From: Acanthaster planci
Lineage: Eukaryota > Echinodermata > Asteroidea > Valvatida > Acanthasteridae
DNA: 64,000 bases
Direction: 5' to 3'
Assembly (NCBI RefSeq): GCF_001949145.1
Contig: NW_019091503.1
Coordinates: 616,486 to 680,485 of the forward strand
Below the pieces are notes generated by a model. It searched no databases and had not been told where the DNA came from. It worked only from the letters and a program-made list of their open reading frames with translations. Positions within the stretch are counted from its first letter, which is position 1. Each line of letters opens with the position of its first letter. Positions 36,139 through 51,100 of this stretch are shown one piece after another. Position numbers and translations under genes: made by a program.

Positions 36139-39100
36139 CTAGGCATCTTCAGATGCTTCAGTGATTTGATTCTCCTTGCCTTTCAAGCCCAGTTTGTCCT
36201 CACCGAGAGATCCCAGGCCTGGGTCACTTTTAAGATTGCTCAACTCAGAAGCAGTTTTACTCCTAGCCCGGCCCATCCGGCCAAGCCAATCTGGGGGGAC
36301 AAACCCTGGTGAAAGAGTTTTCCGTCGGTCAGCAACAGTCATCCTATCCCTGATGTCCATGTTAGAGTGTACATAGTTTGTGTTCTCGTCTAGTTTGAGT
36401 TCTTGCCGATGGATGACAGGAGAGTTGGGCAGAGATTTGGATCTTTGCCTCACACATCTCTCCAATTCCTCCTTGGCAGCCTCAGCTTCCTCATCTTCAT
36501 CCTCTTGGAGCATTGCTTGAAGAGAATCCAAGATCTCTCCTGGTAGTTCATAAAGAGCTGTCGATGACATCCCCTCAATGAGTTTCGTCCGGCCATTCTT
36601 CAAATGGGGTGTGTCAAAGGGATTGACCCACTTCTTGGAGACACTTATCTTTCGTGGTCGGGACCCGGAGTCTGAGTTGCTACGGATGATGGAATTGCGG
36701 GGCGATCGAATCGGGGTGGGCTTAGCGTCTGGTACAGTCTGGGATGGGTAGGATGCAACAAGGGTTGACTGCGATCTCATACGACCTAGGTACAAGTCAT
36801 CAACAGAATACATAAAATGGAAAAGAATGAGAAAGGTCAGCAGAGGGTATAAAAAGATGAACGTCAGTCAGGCACTTTCTGAAGATGGAAAGTAGCTGTG
36901 ACTTCCTGACTGCAGTTACATGGGTTCTAGACAATTTCAAACAACGTATGGACAGTGTCAAGACAAGAATTTGGAAATATTTACAGGAACTCAAACTGAA
37001 ACCACAGGGAAGGTACCGGTTTCGTTGCATCAATGTTTCACCAGGCTCGTGATTGATAAATGAAACAACAGTGATAAATAATGCACGACACACAATCTTG
37101 AGCAGGTTACATGTACATCTGGGTTTTGATTACAAAAATAATAAATTCCACCCAAAAAATCAAAAATAAAAAAGCAGAGTAAAAAGCCAGGTAAAAGCTA
37201 AACCTGAGAGTTTCCTAGACTGGATCAGTCAGGCTTACCTGACAGCGATGGAGCTCGTTTGCTGTGTCTGTTGTAATCAGTTTCTATGTTCCTGATACTC
37301 AGCACAACTTCTGTAAAAGCCGGCCGCTTGCTGGGTTCCATCTAAAAACCATACATATTGGCAAAACAGGAAGTCATAAAACATGCCACTTGAGTCCGTA
37401 GGAGATGTAGCTTGGTTACTTTGTTTCAAACTGGAATGATGTTTCCATTTATCCTGGATAGATAAGAATACTTGATGAAATTACAAGACCATTCTGTAAA
37501 TGTACTATTGTAACGGGTCAATAATTCCAGCTCCCATGTACAAATTTAATCTGTATTCAGTCAGTACGCCAACTTGATTCTTCCTGCAAACAATTTCAGA
37601 ACTAGTTCAATGAAGCACCAACCCAGAGTGTTCTCAGTGCCCTTCACTGCAAAGAATCAACTTCATTTGTAGAAGTGGTAAACATAACTACTGATGTCCT
37701 GATTGGAGGTAACAAAGGAAATGGAAATATCGAACAGTATGAAAAATGGGGAAATTATCCACTGAAAATTGCAGCCTTAGCAGAACAAAAGTACAGAAAT
37801 GCATTTCCACAAACTAAACAGAATTAATGAAAAAAGTTTAGTACAATGCATCAAATGAGAATGCTATGCCTAGGAAAGTTTCACAAAATGTGTGACAATT
37901 GATTCATCTTTCAAAGGACAGACATCCGATGCAGCCACTCCCAGCTCCTCAAGGGAAACACTTCAGATGGTGACGAAAAATATCACATAATCTGCCTTGA
38001 GCAGAAGCACCCCCTCATCAGTTGAAAACAGCCATTTTGGTCTGGAATGTTCATTCTGTAGCTAGCCAAACGACCACGATGCATGCCTTTCATGAACCTG
38101 TGAAATTCGGTTCTGACCAGAGGAGCCTCCGTTGATAAAAAAATTGCCCCATCTCTTGGTTCAGCTCCAGGTTCATTTTACTTACGTTGCTGCAGCTGAA
38201 AGCAAGAAGGAGAAACTGTTCTGGGCAGTTACCACTTAGCGTACGGAATGCTTCCATGTCTAGTCCAAAATTCTGTAGAACAAAAATAACCATGTGATTT
38301 AAATGGAAGATAATTGGCCCATTTGAGGCATGGGGGGCACATGGGAGGGCGCTATTTAGTTAGGGATCAAATCTTTTGTGTTAACTCCAAATTCACCCAC
38401 TTCAAACAGCGCCCTTTTCTTATGTCACCATGCTTCTAAAAGGTTAATGACAGGTTCATCCATGTCATTCAGTCTGGTGTGTGTCTTGCTCATTCCCATG
38501 TACATGTAATCCACCACTGATGACAACGTATCATGAACACAATTTGAGTCAGGTGGGTAGAGCATTTCTTGTCTTGCCATCTCTCCCTGATGACCGAGGT
38601 TTCATTCCATCCACAGCTGCTTTCATGTCAATTACAATAGTCGGTCAACTCAAAGAGCAGGTTTACATTAGTTGACTGCCTTTAAAGCATTGCTCCAGGC
38701 TCTAAAATTGAAATGTCTTCCGTGTTTCCTCCCAAATTAATGCTGCTGAAGAAGTCATAAAGTACATCCACGTACACATCAGATGTACATAGAATCCCTC
38801 TTTAACCCTCACAATTCCACTATTCAACTTCAAATTCTGCTTCCTTTGATCTTTATCCTCTCTGGTCTCCCCAATGTTAATCCCTTGTGGTTTATCCCCC
38901 TTGCCTCCATTCTTTGTTCCCACACCCCATGTTCCATGTTCATGTGCTGTTTATCCTTTTGCCCTTCCCCTCCTTCCCACTCTATTGCCCCCACCCCTTT
39001 CCTTTTGTGTTTCTCTACTGAGCCCTGTTTGTCTGTCCATGCATATCCTACTCTTTTTCAGCCCTGTGCTGATGTCTTAAGAATGTGCCAAGTTTGGAAG

Positions 39101-42100
39101 GTCAGTGTTTTAATTTTTATTAATTTTATGGTTATTTGTATAATTTATTTGTACATTATTCAATTCAGAGATTTCATCTATTTCTCATGGATGCCTGCAA
39201 GTGGCGGTTATACTGCTGTTGGTCATCAGAAATAAATAAATAAATAAACACATGTAAATAAAAGCAACAAACTGTCACTGTCCATCTATGGGGCTTATCA
39301 AGATCTTTTCCCTAATGTTCCCTCCTTTTTTCTAATAACTAATGTTGCATTCTCTTATAAACTGCGACAATATTTGCAAATTTGAGGAATCCTTGATTTT
39401 AATACAAATATAAAACTAAATATGGAGTGTTTTCAACTTACATGTAATCTGGGAAGTTCATCCGGGTTTGCAGTCACTCTGGCTATGATCTCACACAAGA
39501 TGATCCCAAAGGAAAATAAATCCGTCTGGGAAAAAAGGATGATAGGATGAAAAGAACACTTAAATTATGGGAGAAAGCTTTACGATGGGTGAAAGCAGCC
39601 TCTAGAACACATGAAAAGGGGTGGTGCTATTTCACAGGACTATACACAATCACAAGCAATACCTTAAACTGTTACCTTCCCAGAACCTCTGAAATGTGCT
39701 AGCGGTTTTTGTAGAATCAGAGTGAAAGTTTTAAACAGTGCCAAGATAGTGCTTCAGTAATGAGTGTACGGTTCCTCCTTACTTTTTCCGTGTAGAATTT
39801 CCCGCTGAGGTTTTCCGGTGACACCCAGAATGGCGTCCCAACAGTTTGTAACTTCTCTGATGGATCTCTGGATGGGAAGGGAAAAAAATACTCTCACAAA
39901 GTAGGATAAAAACTAATTCTTTCAATCAATTTTGAGAAAATGATTATTTGCCCAACATTTGCTTCTAAAGATGGCTTTAAAGGTGATGGGTCTAAGAAGT
40001 ATGCACTCTGTACACAAACAAAAGAGGGCCCTGTGAGTGTGAGGGAACCTGCTTTCCACTGGTTCACAAACATTCCTCCTTTGACAGTGGACAATGCACA
40101 CCAGGAAAGTACAAGTAAAATGATTGGCTAGCATTTTTCACATTAAAAGGAGAGGGGGGAATCAGTTTATTCTGGTTTATGCATATTCTTAACATATACT
40201 GAGATTCACTGAATACCAGGACAATCTCCTGCACAATGATGAGAATATTCGTTCATAACTCAAATAATTCCAAAAATGATTCAAAGTGTCAAACCACTGA
40301 GAAAAGTCAACTAAGTAACTCCCTCGGTTTATACATCATGCAACCAACTTTTGACAGGTCAGCTAAACTCGCTGGCCTTAGTGTTTGTGTTTATGACCTG
40401 ACCTCTAGTAGACCTGACCTCACTGGTTGACCTGTGACCTACGTACCTGGGTATTCTCGCTGCCAGTCCTAGGTCTGCGACCACAGTATGCATGGCACCA
40501 TTACTAGCTTTTTTAATGAGGCAGTTCTAGAAGAGAACAGAAAATGCGATTTCAAAGATTGCTTGAAATTCCTGCAGTAAGAAAGCCAGAGCATACAAAC
40601 TTTGCAAAGGGGGACCTTCCAAGCATCTGAATACAGAAAAAAAACAACACAAAGCAAAACTGAAAATAGGCTAAAACTTTCAAATACACTTTGGGTGCCT
40701 CAGTCAGGACAAATCACCCTCGCTACTGATATGAAAGCTGATCTTGTTTTACCGTGATGGATACTGATACTAAGCCTGATCTTTCAGGTGTTTTGACTAT
40801 GCCATACCCAACAGTTTACAGTTAAAATGAAATGTTAGTTACGTTTTTCATGCCCACTTCTTAAAAAGAAATTCCATTTTATTGTTAGTATTCTGCTTCC
40901 ACTGACATATCCTTCTGTTATTTATAAACTGCTTTTACATCCGCTGACTGTAATCTTAGCCATGAAAAACTTTGTTTGGAATTTCTTTTTCGCTTCATTT
41001 TGACAATGACGATGTTAATCAACCATCAATGGTTATCAAAACTTTGCCCAGTTCATGCAAATGGTTTTCAGTATAAAGGTGGCTTTTGTTTGTTTTGAAT
41101 ATTCAGTGCTTTCAATGTAAGGAAGTCTGGCCAATTTTGTTCAAGGAAATGTGGTCATCGCCACGTTGGGAAATCTGAAAGGGAAGTAGGAGCGTGCAAA
41201 GTCACACGATGGTTGAGGACAAACTCTCTGCCAATGTCTTCACCACAAGTACCACACTGGTTCCCAGCTGGTTTTCAAATCATTGCTTTATCAGGCACTG
41301 TCTGGTTAAGGTTTTCTCTACAGACTCATAAGTGAAGCGAGCCCTCCATTTTGAAGAAAAAGACTGTCACACAGTCATGAAAGAAATCCTAAAAAAAGAG
41401 TTGGACTGATTCCAAAGGATGGCTCATTTCTTACCATTTTGGTTTGTGACAAACAAAGTGATAAGCTGGCTAACTGCCAACTTCAAGCAAGAAACTGAAA
41501 CTAGAGATTGAGGGTTGGAATCCTCCAACAGACAATCTTCTCCAGTCAACTAGAAATGAATGATGAATGAATCCTAGGCATTCTTCTCCTAGTTTGTGTT
41601 ACTATCAGGGACATACCATCGATGTCAGATCTCGGTGGATAACAGAGTGCATATGAAGGTAGCTCATCCCTGATGCTATATCCTTGGCAACACCCATACG
41701 CACCATCCAAGACAGATGGAGCGTCTCATCCAGTAAGATATTACTCAAGGAACCTCCATTCATGTACTACAAAACAGGAAAAGAACAGGAAAAACACAGT
41801 GAATTCCTCTGCTTGGAACTTTACGATTCACTGGTTACACAAGAGGACTCCTCTCTTCCAATGGAGAATGGATTCCTTGTAAGAGATTCTTGAGATGTTT
41901 GTATTCCTAAACCAAACGGTTTATTTCTCAAGTTTAGTGAACTCAATATTTAAACCCTGACCAATTTGGATAATTTCCCATGATGCACTATTTCAGTTTC
42001 TTTAACATTTACAGCATAAAAAGATGATGGATGTACATGTATATGCCACTGTCCCATATCACTGTCAATTTTAAAGTAAAGGATGGAAACCATGTCTTAC

Positions 42101-45100
42101 GTTTATTGGCAATCTTAAGTTATCAAAACCAATTAAAGAATCCCGTAGAAATTTTTACAAACAAGATGGCTGTGGTATAACTACTGTTTTATTCAAACTA
42201 CCCTCTTAAAAAATCCCACATGCAACAAAAGGAACAAACAAAACAACCAAATCAAAACAACTCTATAGGGAATTAATTAAAGGCTAAAATGACAACGTTT
42301 TTTTCTAGCACAGATGTCCTTGGTAAACATGTCAATTGCTATCAGTCTATCAGGAACCTGGACGAAAAACAGGAAAAACTAGGCCACAGAAGGCAGGATG
42401 ATGGAGCTGATCTGATGTATTTCTGACACGTACACATGCTTTGTATCAGATGCAACCGGACACAACCAGTTTCAATTTGATGAACAGACTGGTAAAGACG
42501 TTACTTGCACTGTTGATGAATACTTGATAATGCTTGATGGAATAATGCTTGGAAAATAAAACAATCCGCTCAGGTTGGCAAACTTTTAGCAGATATCCTA
42601 TACCAGCAATTACAAGGGTTTCAAATTAACCGAAACTTTTCCCAAATGCTACAAGAAGATCAAAATTTATTCTTAGTGGAAGTTTTGATGGAAGTACTTA
42701 TAAGCATCGAATGTACTCATCTCAAACATGTAAGATTTGAAATAAAATGTAAAACCATAAGGACCTGTGACTCTACTTGTGCATGGAATTTCCCCCCCCC
42801 CAAAAAAAAAATCATAGAACGGTCTCAAACTGTGGTTGCAGCAGGATAAAAATAAAAACTAACATGTACAATGTAGGTGCTTTGAGGGTATAAATTGGCA
42901 TACATGCACATGTTTTGCTATAACAGAAAAGTACTGACATTGAGAGCAATGGTCTATCATTTCAAAGCTAGAGGGGGTACAAGTTTGGGCATGGACCCCC
43001 CTTACATTGTTTGAAGGACTCAATCACTTGGTGTGGCTGTGAAATTTGCTTGCTAAGGTCTTTCTATTTCCTGTCCAAGCCTAGGAAACGGACGTGAACT
43101 GTAGCAACTACCGGTGAAGATCTGTTTAGCCAATGATGGCTGGGAAATCATAACATGCTTGGTTCTGTGATATATACAGCAAATAATAAACGACAAGAGG
43201 TGTCTGAACAGAGAACATGTATAGGTAAATTTCTCTGGTAATATTCACCTTAATACATGTTTCTTGAAATTTGCCAAATTCCACACATTTTTATTTTACC
43301 TGTACTTCCAATGAGAATGAGAAAAGATACACAGCTGACAAAATGGCCCTCAAATCATTTTGTCTATTCAGGGGTGTCAAACCTCAACTTTTTTCAAACA
43401 AACAACAAGTTAGTACTCCCTTGTTTGAGAACACCAAACCTCTGTTTCAATTTTAACCCTTATTGCCAACTTGGCAAAGATCTAGAAATTCCAATTCGTC
43501 AGATTCTTTACTGACAACTATCCTAATCTCACCAAAAATCCAGTACATTTAGGACTCATTTTTTGTACATGTAACCTTACGTAATTATTAGTGATTTCTT
43601 CTGACACCATAAAAGAATGTGCACAGGAACATGTGCCATACATTTATTGACAGCAATTATTTTTTAATACCACGTGAACATTTAACTTAATGTGATGGCA
43701 TTTATCAGAATTAAGACTTGAAACTTGCATAAAGATGATGACTGATGAAATTAATTGCTGGACCAACATGGGCAGACTAAACATGATTCTAGAGTACCAC
43801 ATGACTGGGATACCATACTTGTAACAGATGACAGCAATAAATTAAATGATAAACTGACACTTGATCTCTTAGGAATGGAGACCAGCAGTGAGACGGCTGA
43901 CATTTACCTACAGAGAGAAGAGCGCATCCTGAGTTGGTAAGAAAGGTTTCTAAGGACTGCATCTCACTGAATGGAATGGGTCAATGTAGAGACAAATGTC
44001 ACATTGTGAAGTGAAAAGAAAACAAACTAAGAGGAGAGTGAGGCAGGTTAATGAGAAAAGCAGGATCGTAAATTGATTGGTAGATGGTGGCAGATGAAGG
44101 ATGAGAAGGAGGTGGGTGTGGTTTGGTGAAATGGGATGGGGGGACGGGAGTATTGTGAAGCACTGAATAATGCAAGTTGTTCCTACTCATACCTGATAAT
44201 CATTGGATCTTTTTATATTTTCATCAATCAAGAAGGATTCAATTAAATAAATAGATGGTACCTCAACTGTATTGTTTATGCAACTGCTACACTTCCTGCA
44301 TTCCTGGAAACTGACTAAAAGTGATAGATATCCTGTTCCATTTTTTTTTCAAATTTGTATTCGACAAAAAGCTTTCAAACGATTTGCAAATTAACAGGAC
44401 AGATTTCAAGGAACACAGCCAAGCAGCATTACGTCCTATCGTATACATGTACATCTAGGGAATAAGCTTCAGCAGTGTCTTTGCCTTCATTTGTGCTTTT
44501 CAGGGATGGGATTGGAGTAAAATGAAATATCCACAAAGTAATTACCGAAGGATTTGAAAGCCAGACGGCAGCAAAGATCTAGGATTTACCAATACCAATT
44601 TCTTCTGTTCCAAATTAAAATGTATAAGTAGAAATACCTCAATAGGATACTTAGGATATTCAAGATTTTGAACAGACACTGTTCAAATAAAAAAAATCCT
44701 GAATTCAGAAAAAATCTAGTGCAAAAAATCTTGGAATCAGTAAAAAATCCTCACAAATCTTACACCTGGTGTTTTAGTAATATCTTATAGTTCCTGTGGG
44801 AAGCTGCAATGTGTATACCGATATGTAGGATATGAGTAACAAGTTCCAGTAAATCTGTAACTTAAGAATAACAGGCCTCATTTGTATCTTGATAAGGCTA
44901 CTCAGGTTATTGTACAAAACTGAAATCATGACAAAACTAATAAATGAAGTGTAAAACTTCCTACGGGGACATGTACAATATATGTAATGTAACCTGCACA
45001 GTTGTACAAAATCAACTTTCAGGTGTTTGCTGTACAGTACATGTATGTACATGTATATTGGACCTTTGCAAAAAAAAACAAATACAGCAAACCTCAGAGG

Positions 45101-48100
45101 GCATTCTTACAAACACCAAACAGTACCCGTACTTAAAATTGGGACAAATAGACAAAACGGACAATAACATGTGTTTACAAAGTTAAATCAAACTCAGGGC
45201 AATAGCCTACTGCTACAACCAGACTGTTATTAAAATGATTAACGAGCACAGTATCTAGCTCACTACATGCCCACATACAGTACGTACAGTAGCCTGTATG
45301 AACAGAGAGGCATCTGTCACTCTGTCTCTCTTCTTAACCTTGAACTTCACGCACCAACAGCTCTGTTTCAGAACCGACCCGATAATACAATCAGTTTAGT
45401 AGTACGTGCAGCTCATGGGACAGAATAGTGGCGCAAAAGGTGTGACCTTACTAACACATTCCTAGCCACAAACCTGAAAATATTAATCTGCACATGTACA
45501 TGTATTGCCTGTTACATACTGGTATTTATGTGTAACAACATTAGCAGGGAATCGGTCAAGAGAAACACTAGTACGTGACAGTTAGGCTGGTAACCTGGTT
45601 GTTGCTAAGCAGGTGTTTTAACTACAAATAGATATGCATGTAAGTAAATGGCAACTGTCCAAGTCTGCAGAATCCAATCTCTGTACAATACCAATATCTA
45701 AAGTGTGTGTTTATGATGCATACCGCAAATGTACGTATGCCACATACATCCTGGTACTTAGCAGAGCATTCTAACTGATGAATATGTTGTGGGATTCAAT
45801 AATCCTCTCAATTACAAGCGACACTGCGACAGGTACTGCAGCCATGTGCTAGCAATGCAGAAGCACTCTGGATTGTTTGTTTGCATTTATCTTTGGAATC
45901 TGTTTTCTTGACTGTTTGCCAGAAGCTTGGCGATAGTACACTTGTTAATTCATCCAAGATCACTGGGGACCACAGCATACCTGGCATAGGGTGTGTAACA
46001 GAAAGATGCAAGGGAGCTGCATGCAACTTTTTAGTCCAGATTTGTCCAGTATATGGGGGAATAGTCCTTGGTATTATGCAATTCATGCATTGTATGGTAA
46101 CTACCGATATCGTACCTTCACAAAAGGTACAACTTGTGATCTAGCCTGAGGGAAATCGTAGCTGTCATCACAGCCGCAATATTTGTATTATTGTTGGCGA
46201 CCCCAAGTCCCATCTTTAATTCATGGTGTGTATGAATTCCCAAATGCTGAATTAATATGCTACATGTACTAACTGAGACCACTGAGGCATTTCTGTTAGC
46301 AGCTACCGTATGACAATATTTATGAAGACTTGGAGGCTTTTTACTGTATATCCTCCAATGTCAAAGAGTTTGGATTGCCTCAGTGAAGGAAACCCCAAAC
46401 TACCACACCGTATTACCCACACACAAGAATTACACGCAAGTTGTAAAGCTGTATTTGTCGGCAATTGTTTTAAAACTTGCATTAGAAATAAAAACGCGTT
46501 TTTAGATCTGATGTACATCTAGCGATGTGCAGGTACATCACTAAGTTTTGTGCTATGATGAAAAAACATGTACATGTATGTGCAAAAATGCTCTAATGAG
46601 CAGGTCATTAACCCAAACTGGCTCTTGTGATCTCCAGCTCGTTCTGTTCGATGGAGTCACTATTAAAGTTGACCAATCTGTGATATTGATCTGACTTTAT
46701 GACAATCTTCTTACTGTTACAAGACCTAGTTATGCCTTGGAATGGGCCATTATTCAGTTCCACAATTGCAATTTTATGTCCCCAAACATGAGTAAGTCCT
46801 TGAGGTATGCATTAGTGTCTAAGACACACCAAATATAGGGTGATGTTAGTTGCGTTTTATAGGTGCTTGACCACAAAATGTTTAGTTCGGAAGATAATGT
46901 AACTGAGCTTATCGGGGAACACTTTGGTTTACACTGAGGGTGCCTTCTCAGTTACAAGTATTTTCAAATTATAGAAACCCAAACCAACAGCTCAAATGAC
47001 TTCAAACAAAACCAGCCTGGATTTTATTTTGCATGGATCTAAGGAGGGCATTGTTGCTGTACAACGGGAGGCCTGAATGGAGGTTGGTTGGGCATAGAAA
47101 TCATTATCTTGGGTAGACAGATTCCAAAGAGGGGTAGACAGATTCCAAAGAGGGGTAGACAGATGGCAGAGGGGGAATTAATCCATCTGGCTAGGTACCA
47201 GCATTGGCACCATGTCTATGGGAAATAGACAATTAGAGTGAACATAAAAGTTATAGAGCACTGTAGTCAAATTTTGCATTAGTAATGGCAAAATTGTCTC
47301 TTGAATTAAGGTGTAATGCTCTCAATGGAAAGAGGTTACCAATGTCACTTTTGAATGACTGGGCTATTTTGATGTGCTCCTTGTGCATCCTGGTACAAAA
47401 ACACTGACCAATTTTAAACATCTCCCTTTGATCGACCCTTCACAGACCTCTTCATCATCTTGGCTTAATCTTCAAATGGAGGAACTCTAAACCTGTACAT
47501 GTATGTATGACATTTTCCTTTATTACAAACATCGCCAATGAAAGCTTTCAGACTGAAGGCCATAGCTGAAAGGAAACCATACTCAACAAGCGATGCAGCT
47601 AAAGACAAGAGGAATAATTAGCCACAAGGACATCAACACCCCACGCCATCTGTGTTTCTAATATTCGGAAATACACGATTCCATCTTCCCATCCTGATGG
47701 TTTTAATGAGCTGTCTCATTGTTCCACATTTTAAGGCAATAAACCATGGTTTCATTCTCCTTAAGTGTTCTATTTGCCTCCTCAGCTCTGTCCAAGTTGC
47801 AAACACTGATTTAATTTTTTTCCTTTTGAATTCCTGAAACATTTATTGCAATAATTTATATTAGAATCAAAATTTTAACATACATTAACTTTATCCCATT
47901 CCTGTAACTGGCGATCCCTCTGCTAGAGTTGGATGTGGTAAATAAACAAATACATGTGACTTGAGGTTGGTCTCACAGAAATCGGTTGAACAAACTTTCG
48001 TGTTCTGTGGTTTTTCCACAAAATAGGAATCCAGCAATCAAATCTTTTCCAACTACTGTGAACTTACATGTACATGTCCATGCATTGGGAATTAATCAAC

Positions 48101-51100
48101 TGCAGATGTTTTGGGATCTCTTCAGTACACAAAACATTGTTTCTACATGACAGATCAAATTTCAAAGCATCAACTACCTAAACCCTACCCTTTTTTTAAA
48201 AACCAGGAAGCCATTGGCAAACAAACAATGAAAGTAATCAAAACAAACACACCAGAACAGACACAAGTACATGTACAATGTACAAATCGGAATTGGCCTG
48301 CTATTGTGTTTAATATCATACATGTACCTTATACAGATGTAAAACCTCTCAAAGCAATAGCTACTGTATGAATTAGGAATATTCAAGTGTCAATTGTTTA
48401 CAATTGCACCAGCAATAAGAAGCGTTATTGTATCAGTGATGCCAGTATCAGAGTTCACAGCAGTTGTGTAGTTTATCTTAGTTAATTGGTTTAAAGTCCG
48501 TCAACTACCGTCGACTGATGCAGTTTTTCCCATCCCAATTGGATAACAGCCCACAGACATCGTTGTTTGAACTGGGAGAAGTAGTCAACATTTACCTTTG
48601 GAAATTTCTGAGTTTTTAGAAATTAATGTTTTCAGGTCTGAAACCTCTGAAAGTGTTTCTGACCTGAAAGTGCTTGTAATTATTGTGTAATTTTAAACTT
48701 CAACATATTTAGGCTGTGCATGCAGCAACATGAACAGGTTGAAAAGTCTCTAAAGAGAAAGACAAACATCGGAAAGAGTTTATGGTGCTGATGTGTGAAC
48801 AACTGTGCAGGGGGAAAACATGTACAAAAAGCATAGCCACGTGAAAACATTTCTAATTTCATTACTTTAACTAAATATACATGTACATGTATCTTGATTT
48901 TAAACTCTGAGCAATCTTACCTCTATGAGTGCGTGGATATTGGCTTCGTGAACGCACACACCAAGAAGCCTGAAGGAAAGGAAAGAAAAACAGTTGGGAA
49001 ATTGGACAGAGTAGTTGTTCACCTGATGCCACACAGCTCAGCGCTGGACTTGCACGCTTTGGCTAGACATCTACATACACTGTACAGTCCCTTAAAATTT
49101 TAAACAGCTTCAAACTGCCTCAAATAACGGAAAAATTCTGGTACCTTTCATAAAAAATGCTGCAAACTTTTTCACGACATTTGACAAAGATGAATAAGTT
49201 CTGTTCAAGAGAACAGACAGGGCACTGGCTCTTTGTTTGTGTAATACAAATCCCTCTAAGAAAATTGTTAATGAAAATGTTTCAAATCAAGTCAACACAC
49301 TGGACTTTCCATCTCTAGTAAGTACACGTACATGTACCGTGCGGGGTTGATATGGAGACTGAAGTTCTATCCAAGCACAAGTCTGCGTCTGGACGTTATG
49401 GCTTCTAGTGGAAGAGCCAATACCAGTCACTGCCTAATGGCTGTGACCAATTCCCATGGCATCTGTGTACGTCCTAGACACGGCCGGCCGCATGATTTGG
49501 GCACACCGGTTATTAATTTTTAGGACTCAACAAGGGTTGAAATGTCATATCGTGTGTCTGAACTATGCTCTGGTATTTTGTCACATCTTACTTGATAATG
49601 TTTGGATGCTGTAGTTTCTTAAGCAGCTGAATTTCTTGGATGACGCCAGCAAAACTTGACTCCTTGTTGTTCAGCTTCAGAACTAGGACCTGCCCTGTCT
49701 TCTTATGCTGCACCTGTCATGCAAAAATAATACACTGATCAAATCAAGGTCTGAGGATGAAGGAAACTATATTAGGAGATCGACTGGATATTTGGAAACA
49801 ATTCTTTGACACTCGGAAGAAAAAACAGAGTGAGAAGATACATGTACAAGTACATCGTACACAAACGTGTTATGAGTTATAAATGATAACATAAACATTT
49901 TTGTATTAAGTAAGTAGGTCTATTACAATGACATCAGGTTTTAGGCAGACCTGACATACATGTACATTATACCTAAACATGCTAAATGTCTCCACTTTCA
50001 ATTTAAGAAAAACTTCTCCCACATTTGATCTGTGGTTGACAGATGACTCCTTTCTCCTGATTGGGTCAAATGATAGGAATTCCTGTGCATGGACAAGTAT
50101 AGTGTACCATAGGTCTTATGGCTGGCAGGGTCAAGGGTTGAGTGGGGGGGAGTTACCTGTAATTGAGTTCTACCACACTACCACCAGTAAATGCACATCT
50201 GGCATGTACATATGTCCAGTGGTAACCAGAGAATGTATGTACATTTATACCTTACATGTACAATGTACTGTACATGCATACATCACTATGAGTACACAGA
50301 CAGATCAAACCAGAGGTGCATGTACACCAAGATGAAAGTTCTTCAGGCAAGGTCACAAGCAATTTGTGCTATGCCTACTACTCACATAACTCTGCATTAA
50401 CCCTAACCCCTTAGGGTGTATGTAAAATCATATTAAAATCGGAGGATTTGGGACTGTTAGGGCTATAAAAGTGAAATATCTGATGAGGGCATGGGTACAA
50501 TGCCAAGCACATACGTGTACATGTAGCTTTGTGGCTTTGTAGGCATTAAAAGCAAAAGAAAGGTTGTGTCAATTTCAAAAGGGGACGCATACACGTACCG
50601 GGGGGGCGTACCTGTATTCAGGGGGAGGGATATACAATATATCTGGGAGAAATGGGAAAGGGATGTCACATGTCCCACTTTATGTAGTTTCACCACTTGT
50701 CTTTAAAGGCTAAATTTGTCTATCTACACATGTACCAGGCCAAGGCTATATGTACATGGGCTAAACCTTTGATTTTAGTTCAATGAATCTACACGTACAT
50801 GTAGATATTCTACATGCACGAAGCTTAGATGCCACATTCTAACACTGTGGAAAAATAAAGAGTGCATTCCACATTTCTCAATAAAAAACTTGTCCCTGAT
50901 CGTCCACATTGTTGGTAATCTCTTCACCAGGAAGATACCACAAAATAAGACTGGATTCGCATGACGTGCGTGAACACAACCGATTTGTATACACTGAACA
51001 AATTCACTACACCTAGGAAACTTTGCGTACGTTCAGGCATGTATGGTACGGGTACATCATTGTCAACATCACAATGAACCGGTGTGAGGTCCAGGGACGC

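Noticed and set aside
45808-46086. Extra TESK or nested-gene exon in the large intron
   Set aside because: The kinase protein is continuous without it, and the open frame shows no recognised family.
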